A DNA stretch of 34,063 nucleotides, from assembly GCA_947471905.1 (NCBI GenBank), contig CANIZT010000007.1, forward strand, positions 1 to 34,063, in the 5' to 3' direction. Source of the DNA: Verrucomicrobiaceae bacterium (lineage in GTDB: Bacteria > Verrucomicrobiota > Verrucomicrobiia > Verrucomicrobiales > Verrucomicrobiaceae). This document shows positions 1-5,975 of the stretch, piece after piece. The number at the start of each line of letters is the position of its first letter. Positions within the stretch are counted from its first letter, which is position 1. The position numbers were made by a program, and so were the translations under genes. The notes under the pieces are model-generated. The model had not been told where the DNA came from. It ran no database searches and saw nothing but the letters and a program-made list of their open reading frames with translations.

Positions 1-641
1 CGCAGGCCGTGTTCAGCCTGCGCGGCAAGCCGCTCAACTGCTTCGGCCTCACGCGCAAGATCGTCTATGAAAACGAGGAGTTCTACCTCCTCGCCAACGC
101 CTTGCAGATCGAGGAAGACCTCGAAGAACTCCGCTTCAACCGCGTCGTGCTCGCCACCGATGCCGATGTCGATGGCATGCACATCCGCCTGCTCATGATC
201 ACCTTCTTCCTGCAGTTCTTCCCCGAACTCGTGCGCAAAGGCCATCTCTACATCCTGCAAACACCGCTGTTCCGCGTACGGAACAAAAAGGAGACCTTCT
301 ACTGCTACAGCGACGACGAACGCCAGCGCGCCATCCACCGCTGCGGCAAAACCGCCGAGATCACCCGCTTCAAGGGTCTCGGTGAAATCAGCCCCGACGA
401 GTTCAAGCACTTCATCGGCCCCTACATGCGCTTGGAGCCCGTCACCATCCGCGACCACGCCCTCGACGCCGACGGCAACCCCATCCCTTCCGAGCACAAG
501 AGCGTCAAGGAGATGCTCACCTTCTACATGGGCAAAAACACCCCCGAACGCCAGACCTACATCGTCGAGAACCTCCGCATCGAAGAGGAACTGGAATTCA
601 AGGATGCGGCCGAGCCAGCGGAACTGCCCGCAGCGGCTTAA
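1..641 (+). CDS. Type IIA DNA topoisomerase subunit B, C-terminal part (ParE/GyrB-like), 5'-truncated
   Basis: The reading frame is already open at the window edge (first full codon at position 3), so only about the last 213 residues are present. They cover the TOPRIM region, with the metal-binding DADVDG motif followed by HIRLL, and the end of the B subunit ([13 protein letters not shown]). This subunit supplies the ATPase and TOPRIM functions of gyrase or topoisomerase IV, which manage supercoiling and decatenation. The phrases [13 protein letters not shown] and [11 protein letters not shown] remind me more of the ParE-like branch of Bacteroidetes and PVC bacteria than of E. coli GyrB, so I leave the symbol open. 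The tail after the conserved part is short and Ala/Glu-rich. The TAA stop (639-641) lies inside the core site of an attC-like palindrome (636-725), which is unusual for a housekeeping gene. Confidence 0.93.
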   Translation, partial: QAVFSLRGKPLNCFGLTRKIVYENEEFYLLANALQIEEDLEELRFNRVVLATDADVDGMHIRLLMITFFLQFFPELVRKGHLYILQTPLFRVRNKKETFYCYSDDERQRAIHRCGKTAEITRFKGLGEISPDEFKHFIGPYMRLEPVTIRDHALDADGNPIPSEHKSVKEMLTFYMGKNTPERQTYIVENLRIEEELEFKDAAEPAELPAAA

Positions 642-725
642 GGACTCGGATCAGGCGACGGCGAGGGGGGAAACGTCGATGACACGACTGATGCCATTCG
701 AGCCTCCTGCCTGCATCCGTTAGCC
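636..725 (-). other. attC-like integron recombination site 1 (array end, overlapping the topoisomerase stop)
   Basis: Read on the minus strand, the 90-bp element starts with GGCTAAC (719-725; 6 of 7 fit to RYYYAAC). It continues CGGATGCAGGC, a variable centre, then GCCTGATCCG, and ends CTTAAGC (636-642; 6 of 7 fit to GTTRRRY). The two inner arms are complementary except for one extra G in the left arm, the asymmetry typical of attC sites. It aligns closely with the copies at 2192-2412 and 2761-2847. It lacks the four-base spacer (TTTG on the plus strand) present in the other two. It lies just downstream of the BNR gene stop in that gene's reading direction. Confidence 0.65.
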
Positions 726-732
726 GTTGCGG

Positions 733-2157
733 TCATTTGGGAATGGGTGCCGTGGTGGCCTTCACCGGTTTGCTCAGCACGAGCAGGATTCGATGGTGTT
801 TCGGTTTGTCGCCATGGAAGCGATCCTTCTCGGGGAAAACGGTGTAAACAAGGTTTCCCGTTTCGTGCAGGTATTCCGGATTCGGATGATGCGGCTTGTA
901 GGGGAGAGCGAGTTTGGATACGTCCACCCGTACCGAACCATCGTCCTCATCCTCTTCGTTCGGCTTCGCTGTTTGATGACTTGTTGGAGAACTGGTACTC
1001 TTCCCCAGTTCGGTCCATTGGCCTTTTTCCAGGACAAGATGATGCCAGCCCGTCTTGTGATCCTCAGCCCCCACCACTGGCCGGCCTTTGTCGTCGATGT
1101 GGATCGTCGGATTGAGCCCCACCCACGGAAGCGGGCCGTCGTGTCGGGAGTAAACAACATCCGCCTGATGCGGGCCCGCCTCGGCGCGCATCGGTAATTG
1201 AATCTGCGAACCGTCTCCGCGGTGGAAGGTTTTGCCACCATCGTCGGAGTAGGCGTAAAGCACATCACTGCCAGTGTGCCTGCCTTTGGCCGACGGCGTA
1301 TTTTCGTTGAGAAGGCCAAACACCACATGCATCCGCTTGTTCTTATCCCACGCGATATGCGCGTGCGGCTGCGTGTAAGAGAAGTTGCCGCCCTCCCCAT
1401 TGTCCTCCCATGCCGTCAGCGGTTTGCCTTTGGTCTTCTTGTTTTCGCGTTTTGATTCCTTGAGGTCGCTGGCCGGCACATCGGCCCCGAGCATGGTCCA
1501 CGTCTGCGTTTTCACATCCAGCACACTGATGCCGACGCCCCAGACGGGGTCGGCACAGCGGATCGAATGGTAGAGCACGCCATCCGGACCGCGGAACAGG
1601 TGCGGATAAGTGACGTTGTATCCTTGAGGCCGCTTGTTCTCGCCATCGTCCGAGGTGAAAACGAACTCGGAGATGTCTTCCGGCTTCTTGGACACCCAGT
1701 GCTTCACATGCGCGGACGAGTGCATATCACCCACCACATGAATGTAACCCAGCGCATCCGCAGCGATGGTGTAAAACCGGTGCGGATCATCCCCCGTGAC
1801 GTGCCCTGGCATGAGCGGAAACATCTGCGCCTTGCCGCCGTCGAGCGGCACTTTGACAATGTGCGTCTTCAGCCCCGGCAACAGAACCCACACATAGACA
1901 TTGCCGTTGTAAACATGGGTCGTGACGCGGTCCATGAAGCGGTCTTCAATACAGCCGTCGAAATCCCAGAGGACTTTGGTCTCGCATTTCGTCTTTGAGG
2001 GATCTGATCCTGAAGGAGACGCTGGCTTCGCTTGTTGCTTTTTCTTTTCTGCCCAGGCGGGCAACGCGCTCCTAAGCAGCAGCGCCCCGGCAGGCAGAGC
2101 CAGGCTGCGGGCAAAATGGCGGCGAGTGATGGAGGAATCGATTTCCAGGTTGTTCAT
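733..2157 (-). CDS. Tat-exported BNR-repeat (BNR_4-like) protein, probable cassette gene
   Basis: This 474-aa protein has a twin-arginine signal (RRHFARSL at residues 12-19, a hydrophobic stretch, then ALPAWA), so it is probably exported folded. The mature part has several Asp-box/BNR-like strands (TSDDGEN, YSDDGGKTFHRGDG) and HAHIAWDKNKRMHVVFG. This resembles beta-propeller proteins of the BNR_4 type common in Verrucomicrobia and Planctomycetes, which are often near polysaccharide-degradation genes. Substrate and catalysis cannot be read; a sialidase active site is not evident. An Asp/Glu-rich linker (NEEDEDDGS) lies near the C-terminus. The gene lies between attC-like sites at 2192-2412 (upstream) and 636-725 (downstream), so it appears to be the third cassette, about 1.56 kb, long for a cassette. 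Confidence 0.8.
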   Translation of the reverse strand: MNNLEIDSSITRRHFARSLALPAGALLLRSALPAWAEKKKQQAKPASPSGSDPSKTKCETKVLWDFDGCIEDRFMDRVTTHVYNGNVYVWVLLPGLKTHIVKVPLDGGKAQMFPLMPGHVTGDDPHRFYTIAADALGYIHVVGDMHSSAHVKHWVSKKPEDISEFVFTSDDGENKRPQGYNVTYPHLFRGPDGVLYHSIRCADPVWGVGISVLDVKTQTWTMLGADVPASDLKESKRENKKTKGKPLTAWEDNGEGGNFSYTQPHAHIAWDKNKRMHVVFGLLNENTPSAKGRHTGSDVLYAYSDDGGKTFHRGDGSQIQLPMRAEAGPHQADVVYSRHDGPLPWVGLNPTIHIDDKGRPVVGAEDHKTGWHHLVLEKGQWTELGKSTSSPTSHQTAKPNEEDEDDGSVRVDVSKLALPYKPHHPNPEYLHETGNLVYTVFPEKDRFHGDKPKHHRILLVLSKPVKATTAPIPK

Positions 2158-2191
2158 ATTTTGGTCTCCGTCTTGGGTTGGGATGTGATTG

Positions 2192-2412
2192 CGCGAACGA
2201 CTCGGATCAGGCGACGGTGAGCGGGAATGGAGTGAATCGAGCGGAGCGAGATAAACAACCGAAGGTTGCCCGCAGGGGGCGAGCGGAAGCTCGCATCAAC
2301 CGACATAGCTTGCCGAAGGCAAACCGAAGGGCAGCGCCGGGGGGGCGCTGGCAACCGTCGTTGACACGACAGATTGCATACGAGCCTCCTGCCTGCATCC
2401 GTTTTGTTCGGC
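2192..2412 (-). other. attC-like integron recombination site 2 (long variant)
   Basis: On the minus strand it begins GCCGAAC (2406-2412; 6 of 7 fit to RYYYAAC), then AAAACGGATGCAGGC. It ends GCCTGATCCGAGTC followed by GTTCGCG (2192-2198), a degraded core. The arms match the copies at 636-725 and 2761-2847 base for base over long stretches, including the extra G in the left arm. The centre is enlarged by roughly 130 bp containing a string of small hairpins, giving 221 bp, longer than typical attC sites. It separates the lipoprotein gene (stop at 2442) from the BNR gene (start at 2157). Confidence 0.65.
2221..2352. repeat. Run of small GAA-loop hairpins inserted in attC-like site 2
   Basis: The extra DNA inside this palindrome is made of short perfect hairpins: CAACC-GAA-GGTTG (2256-2268), GAGC-GGAA-GCTC (2281-2292), TTGCC-GAA-GGCAA (2310-2322) and AGCGCC/GGCGCT (2333-2349). 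Neither sibling copy has this segment. It could be a small mobile repeat that entered the attC centre, or an expanded variable terminal structure. Confidence 0.55.
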
Positions 2413-2441
2413 TGATTCCATTGTGAGTTTATTTGCAGTCT

Positions 2442-2747
2442 TCAGTATGAAAAGAACCTCATCGGATAGCCCGCTTCATCGAAAACCACGAAGGCTCTAA
2501 ACCCACACTCGAAGCGAAAGATACCCTCGCGAATGCCATCGGCATCGTTGTGCAAATGGTGCGAGCATGATGCCTTCACCCATTCATCAAGGCGTGCTTT
2601 TCGATCAAAGAGCCCTTGTTCAGGGCCAGTAGTCAGAGCCAACCGCATATGTTCCACCTCCAATGGATCGGGGGCGTTTGGGCGCTTGTCAGTCGTTGTG
2701 CAACTGCCGAGCCAGAGCACGAGAAGAAATGTGATTGCACTGCGCAT
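2442..2747 (-). CDS. Small putative lipoprotein, probable cassette gene
   Basis: This 101-aa product starts with a lipoprotein signal: MRSAITFLLVLW, then LGSC with the acceptor Cys at residue 16, followed by a Thr-rich linker. It is probably membrane-anchored outside the cytoplasm. The rest (DEWVKASCSHHLHNDADGIREG, then FECGFRAFVVFDEAGYPMRFFSY) is not a family I recognise. I chose the ATG at 2745-2747 because the signal peptide begins there. A longer in-frame ORF runs back to 2909 but would read through the attC-like site and into the intron. The start lies only 13 bp beyond the recombination core (2761-2767), typical spacing for an integron cassette gene. The cassette would be about 569 bp. 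Confidence 0.7.
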   Translation of the reverse strand: MRSAITFLLVLWLGSCTTTDKRPNAPDPLEVEHMRLALTTGPEQGLFDRKARLDEWVKASCSHHLHNDADGIREGIFRFECGFRAFVVFDEAGYPMRFFSY

Positions 2748-3237
2748 GGATTGCTTCTTGGCCGAACGACTCGGATCAGGCGACGGCGAGCGCAAGACGT
2801 TGCTGACACGACAGATAGCCTTCGAGCCGTTGTCTGCATCCGTTTTGGTGTGCCCAGCATGGGCGCAGTCCTGATGGGGTTCAAGTCCCCTGTATGAAAA
2901 CCAACACATGACGAAAACATACTCATGAAAATTCCAGCCGAAGTCAAGGTTCAGCGAGTGATCGCTGGGCTGAAAGAAGAATAGGCAAGACCCGCGAGCC
3001 GATGAACAAGAACCTCATACAAGGCCGGTGCGACGAGGCGAGCTGGCCAAACACAGCGAAGCCATGTGGTTTAGTCGCGCAGGTAAATGAGGCGGCTGTG
3101 CGGGGGAGGACTGCGTTCTTACCTGGGGAGGTCTGCGCCGCGAGAGCGGTGCAGAAGTCAGCAGAGGTCATAGTAGCTCGTCACGAGCCGGGGGCCGCCA
3201 TGGCCCGTTTAAACTCGACACCGGAGGTCTTGAGACG

Positions 3238-4647
3238 ATGAAGGGCCGAACCAATCAGTTGCCAAGTGACCCCGCGCCGGGGAGCGAGTCCGCCAATGCC
3301 AGGGCGCACAGGACAAGCTCAACTCAGCGCGGTGGGAAGCATAGCGAGGCATCAGCAGAGACAGAGACGTGGCTGGAGCAGGTGCTCGACGCCACGAACA
3401 TGCAGCGCGCCTGGCAGAGAGTCAGGCGCAATCGCGGAGCGCCGGGCATGGATGGGATGACCATTGATGAGTTCCCGGCGTTTGCCCGCGAGCACTGGGA
3501 GCGCATCCGCTCCCAGCTCAAGGAAGGGACGTATCACCCAGCGCCCGTGCGCCGTGTTTACATCCCCAAACCCGATGGGTCGCAGCGGCCCCTCGGAGTT
3601 CCGACGGTGCTGGATCGAGTGATCCAGCAGGCCATCGCCCAGGTGCTCACACCGCTCTATGACGGCGAGTTCAGCGAACACAGTTACGGCTTTCGCGAGG
3701 GCCGCAATGCCCATGCGGCAGTGCGCCGAGTGCAAGCCGGCTGGGAGCTAGGACTTTGCCACGCGGTTGATTGCGACTTGAAGGCGTTCTTTGACACCGT
3801 GAACCATGATCGACTCCTGGGCGCACTACGCGAAAAGATCGGCAGCGGGCAACTGCTGCGCTTGATCGGACGCTACCTGCGCGCCGGAGTCGAGCTGCCC
3901 GACGGCACCCGCGAGGCCACCCCTCAAGGCGTGCCACAGGGCGGACCCTTGTCACCGTTGCTAGCCAACATCGTGCTTGATCCACTGGATAAAGAACTCG
4001 AACGCCGCAGGCATCACCATGCCCGCTACGCCGACGACTTCATCATCCTAGTGAGAAGCGCGAAAGCCGCGCAGCGCGTGATGCAGAGCGTGGCGAACTA
4101 TGTCGAAAACAAACTCAAGCTCAGCGTCAACCGCCTCAAGAGCAAAAGTGGCCCACTGAGCCAGAGCCAGTTCCTCGGCTTTCAAATCAACCGCCGAGGA
4201 CAGGTGAAGTGGACAGCAAAAGCGCTCACGAGGTTTAAGCTGAAGATCAAAGAGATCACCCGCCGCAATCGCGGCCACGCCGTGCAGGACGTCATCGACG
4301 AACTGCGCCGCTATGCCGTAGGCTGGATGAACTACTTTGGCATCAGCCACACCAGCCGTGGAGTGCTGGAGCTGGACGAATGGATCAGGCGGCGAGTGCG
4401 GCTCTACTATTGGAAACAATGGAAAAGGCCGCGCACCCGCAGGCGCAACCTCATCAAGCTGGGGATCAATCCCAGCGTGGTGTTCAAAGCCAGCCGAAGC
4501 CGCAAAGGGTACTGGCGCATGAGTCAGAACAGTCTGGTGCGCATTGCGCTGAACAACCGCGTGCTAAAGGAACGGGGAGTCCCCGAATTGAGAAGTATCT
4601 GGATCAAGCTGCATCACCGAGACCAGGCGCAAGCCAAAGCTCAGTGA
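3238..4647 (+). CDS. ltrA: Group II intron reverse transcriptase/maturase
   Basis: This 469-aa protein shows the reverse transcriptase blocks in order: GAPGMDGMTIDEF (RT0), YIPKPDGSQRPLGVPTVLDR (RT1), YGFREGRNAH, DCDLKAFFDTVNHD (first catalytic Asp at residue 180), TPQGVPQGGPLSPLLANI, RYADDF (YADD at residues 264-267) and FLGFQI. A maturase domain X follows (VGWMNYFGI, then a basic RRVRLYYWKQWKRPRTRRR). There is no C-terminal HNH endonuclease. It would help the intron RNA splice and reverse-transcribe it at new sites. The N-terminal 40 residues are Ser/Gly/Arg-rich and variable. All catalytic residues are present and the frame is unbroken. The ATG at 3238 starts about 390 bp into the intron, leaving room for the 5' part of domain I, and the stop is about 8 nt before domain V. 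Confidence 0.95.
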   Translation: MKGRTNQLPSDPAPGSESANARAHRTSSTQRGGKHSEASAETETWLEQVLDATNMQRAWQRVRRNRGAPGMDGMTIDEFPAFAREHWERIRSQLKEGTYHPAPVRRVYIPKPDGSQRPLGVPTVLDRVIQQAIAQVLTPLYDGEFSEHSYGFREGRNAHAAVRRVQAGWELGLCHAVDCDLKAFFDTVNHDRLLGALREKIGSGQLLRLIGRYLRAGVELPDGTREATPQGVPQGGPLSPLLANIVLDPLDKELERRRHHHARYADDFIILVRSAKAAQRVMQSVANYVENKLKLSVNRLKSKSGPLSQSQFLGFQINRRGQVKWTAKALTRFKLKIKEITRRNRGHAVQDVIDELRRYAVGWMNYFGISHTSRGVLELDEWIRRRVRLYYWKQWKRPRTRRRNLIKLGINPSVVFKASRSRKGYWRMSQNSLVRIALNNRVLKERGVPELRSIWIKLHHRDQAQAKAQ

Positions 4648-4655
4648 TCGGACTG

Positions 4656-4731
4656 GAACCGCCCGGTGCGGACCCGCACGCCGGGTGGTGTGGGAGGGGC
4701 GGCAGGCGCAATCCTGCCGCCTCGACCCGAT
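4656..4731 (+). ncRNA. Group II intron domains V and VI
   Basis: This is the catalytic core of the intron ribozyme. The domain V hairpin spans about 4656-4691, and domain VI has a 9-bp stem (4698-4706 with 4713-4721) closed by CGCAAT. The intron ends CGACCCGAT. It starts 8 nt after the maturase stop. Boundaries are by eye. Confidence 0.75.
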
Positions 4732-5169
4732 TTAGGCGTTGCGGGTGTTGTCATTCGGCGTCAAATCGGGTTCGTGCCATCCGTGCCGTGCAGCTACGGA
4801 AAAGAGACGCTCGCGTGAGTAGAACGATAAGGGCCAGTCCTTGTGTGCGAGTGGCGACTGCAACAGAAGCGCGAGTGAACTTGGCAACGATTCGTTGCTG
4901 TGGGCCAATATGTGTGCAGCGATGCCGCGCAGGAAAAGGCGAGTCAGAGTCTCGTGGTAGCCGCTGCTGTCGGTGTTGGCTGTTCCGACGGCTTCGTTGT
5001 AGGCGCGGATGCGCTGACGAATGTTGGAGAGCGCATCGTCCGGCGAATGATGGGTAAGATACCAAAGGCCAACGACGAGGTGAGCATGATGTGTCCAGCG
5101 CGGCTTGGGAAGACTGCGCGCCTCGAACTCGCGGATGTAGAATTCGATTTCCTGTGTGGTGGCAAACAT
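4732..5169 (-). CDS. Unrecognised 145-aa protein, first cassette gene
   Basis: This 145-aa soluble, helix-rich protein has no signal peptide. Its middle is WTHHAHLVVGLWYLTHHSPDDAL, then RIRAYNEAVGTANTDSSGYHETLTRLFLRG, a His-rich pattern (HHAHL and YHETLT) I associate with a widespread uncharacterised family but cannot name. The His cluster might bind a metal; this is inference. The ATG at 5167-5169 lies 30 bp inside a perfect GTTAGGC core (5200-5206) and the TAA (4732-4734) is inside the GCCTAAC end of attC-like site 3. Without the intron the cassette is about 555 bp. No Shine-Dalgarno sequence is visible. A longer overlapping minus-strand frame starting at 5329 looks like a shadow. Confidence 0.75.
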   Translation of the reverse strand: MFATTQEIEFYIREFEARSLPKPRWTHHAHLVVGLWYLTHHSPDDALSNIRQRIRAYNEAVGTANTDSSGYHETLTRLFLRGIAAHILAHSNESLPSSLALLLQSPLAHKDWPLSFYSRERLFSVAARHGWHEPDLTPNDNTRNA

Positions 5170-5199
5170 AGGCGTTCATTGGAGGGCGCGCGTAGTGAC

Positions 5200-5277
5200 G
5201 CCTAACTACTTGATGAGAAACAATTCTGTCGAGTACGTCAACAGCGTTATGGGCCACAGTTTTGTCGAGTACCAACG
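5200..5277 (-). other. Outer recombination core and candidate attI-like site
   Basis: On the minus strand GTTAGGC (5200-5206) is a perfect GTTRRRY core and marks the upstream boundary of the first cassette. Beyond it lie two copies of TGTCGAGTAC (plus-strand 5227-5236 and 5263-5272), 36 bp apart. They are embedded in longer similar flanks (AATTCTGTCGAGTACGTCAA and AGTTTTGTCGAGTACCAACG). attI sites carry integrase-binding direct repeats next to a single core, so this may be an attI or its remnant. No attC-like partner arm was found on the far side. No integrase gene is visible to the right. The assignment is inference. Confidence 0.4.
5213..5241 (-). promoter_or_regulatory. Possible sigma-70 promoter driving the cassette array
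   Basis: On the minus strand TTGACG (5236-5241) is followed after 17 bp by TCTCAT (5213-5218; 4 of 6 to TATAAT). It points into the first cassette gene and occupies the place of an integron cassette promoter. It overlaps one of the direct repeats. Confidence 0.3.
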
Positions 5278-5693
5278 GGGTTTCGGCTGCATAGGAGTCG
5301 ATTTTGACGCACCGGTGCGTGATGGGCAACCGATCTGTCGGTTTTCACTCAAATACGCGTCATATTTGACAGTGAAATATGACCGGACCTCCCGCCGGAG
5401 TTTGGGGGCTGCATTTTTATCCGCCTCATTCTCAATGCGTCCGGCATGCCTGCATTTTTTTGATCGACGACTGCCACGGCGGCATGATTTAATGCCACTA
5501 ATTCACGCGCCCACCCCCGCGTGAAGGGTGCGCAGATGATTCTCCAGGATCGCTCGTCCCCACAGGCAGGCTCACGCGCCACCTGGATGGAGAAGGCGTA
5601 TCGGGTGCCGGTGTTCCGCAGCGTGTGGTGGTGTGTTGTTGCGGCTGCACTCGATGACCTGACGGGCTTCTCAACGGACGAGGTCCCGCACCG
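5278..5693. other. Gene-poor stretch with an inverted repeat and degenerate repeat units
   Basis: I see no convincing gene here. A 9-bp perfect inverted repeat, GTCATATTT (5359-5367) and AAATATGAC (5375-5383) with a 7-nt loop, could be an operator or hairpin. The string GGCTGCAT recurs at 5285 and 5407, and GCGGCTGCA at 5641, all similar to the core of the 42-bp repeat that follows. At about 5636-5657 a degenerate copy of the repeat unit (CCGCTR in the same frame) ends in a TGA (5655-5657). The repeat-coding frame is open from 5502 to this TGA but has no good start. This looks like an eroded 5' part of the repeat gene, not an integrase. Confidence 0.4.
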
Positions 5694-5942
5694 GAATGCG
5701 GCGGCTGCAATGGGCCCATGGAGGCTCCGACAGCGGAATGCGGTGGCTGCATTCGGGCCACGGAGGTTCCGACCACGGAATGCGGTGGCTGCATTGGGGC
5801 CACGGAGGTTCCGACCACGGAATGCGGTGGCTGCATTCGGGCTACGGAGGCTGCGGCAACGGTTGGTGGCGGCTGCATCCGGGGCACGGAGGCTCCAACA
5901 ACGGAATGTAGCGGCTGCATTCGGGGCACGGATGCCACACCG
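5694..5942 (+). repeat. 42-bp tandem repeat, six units, encoding 14-aa CxxC units
   Basis: Units start at 5694, 5736, 5778, 5820, 5862 and 5904 (the last 39 bp). In the frame of the downstream gene the consensus is ECGGCIRATEVPTT, so most units carry a Cys-Gly-Gly-Cys pair; unit 5 loses the first Cys (VGGGC). Differences between units include many third-position changes in that frame (ggt/ggc, gcc/gct, tgc/tgt, att/atc, ccg/cca), which favours it as the coding frame. The other frames are also largely open, as expected for a period divisible by three. There are no spacers, so it is not CRISPR. Confidence 0.8.
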
Positions 5943-5975
5943 ATCGCTGTTGCCGGGAGGAGGCGGCCTGCGGCC

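Larger units (their letters stand above)
2848..4731 (+). mobile_element. Group II intron (class C, attC-targeting type) with maturase ORF
   Basis: The 5' end is GTGTGCCCAGCATGGGC, the usual GUGYG start. The 3' end carries a domain V hairpin (about 4656-4691, with CCGC at the triad position and CGGTGCGG/CCGCACGCCG pairing), a domain VI stem (4698-4706 with 4713-4721) and a terminal CCCGAT. The element is 1,884 bp. The encoded protein has no visible HNH endonuclease domain, fitting class C introns, which recognise stem-loops such as terminators or attC sites. It sits inside attC-like site 3, antiparallel to the cassette genes, as described for IIC-attC introns. All parts look intact, so it may still be mobile. 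Subclass is inferred; an RNA fold would settle it. Confidence 0.85.
2761..4737 (-). other. attC-like integron recombination site 3, split by a group II intron
   Basis: Parts 2761-2847 and 4732-4737 together form a 93-bp palindrome. On the minus strand it begins with GCCTAAC, a perfect RYYYAAC. It continues AAAACGGATGCAGAC, a variable centre, then GCCTGATCCGAGTC, and ends GTTCGGC (2761-2767; 6 of 7 fit to GTTRRRY). Removing 2848-4731 restores CGTTTTGTTAGGC, which matches the uninterrupted CGTTTTGTTCGGC of copy 2, so the junctions are supported by comparison within the window. The stop codon of the 4732-5169 gene lies inside the GCCTAAC end, as is common for cassette genes. Confidence 0.7.

Noticed and set aside
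636-2847. Palindromes as REP/RAYT-type repeats or simple terminators
   Set aside because: Core ends, the single-base arm asymmetry, cassette-like spacing and the intron insertion point fit attC better; no RAYT transposase is present. A genome-wide count could reverse this.
2442-2909. Longer 155-aa form of the lipoprotein
   Set aside because: The first 54 residues would be encoded by the attC-like site and intron end; the signal peptide starts at 2747.
5655-5657. In-frame TGA read as selenocysteine
   Set aside because: No SECIS-like hairpin seen and the flanking frame has no good start; decay is simpler.
5278-5693. Integron integrase gene next to the putative attI
   Set aside because: No tyrosine-recombinase motifs in any frame in this stretch or elsewhere in the window.
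3238-5942. Diversity-generating retroelement (reverse transcriptase plus nearby repeats)
   Set aside because: The RT has maturase domain X and sits in a complete group II intron; the 42-bp repeats show no adenine-specific template/variable pair.
5694-5942. CRISPR array
   Set aside because: Units are contiguous with no spacers and are in a coding frame.
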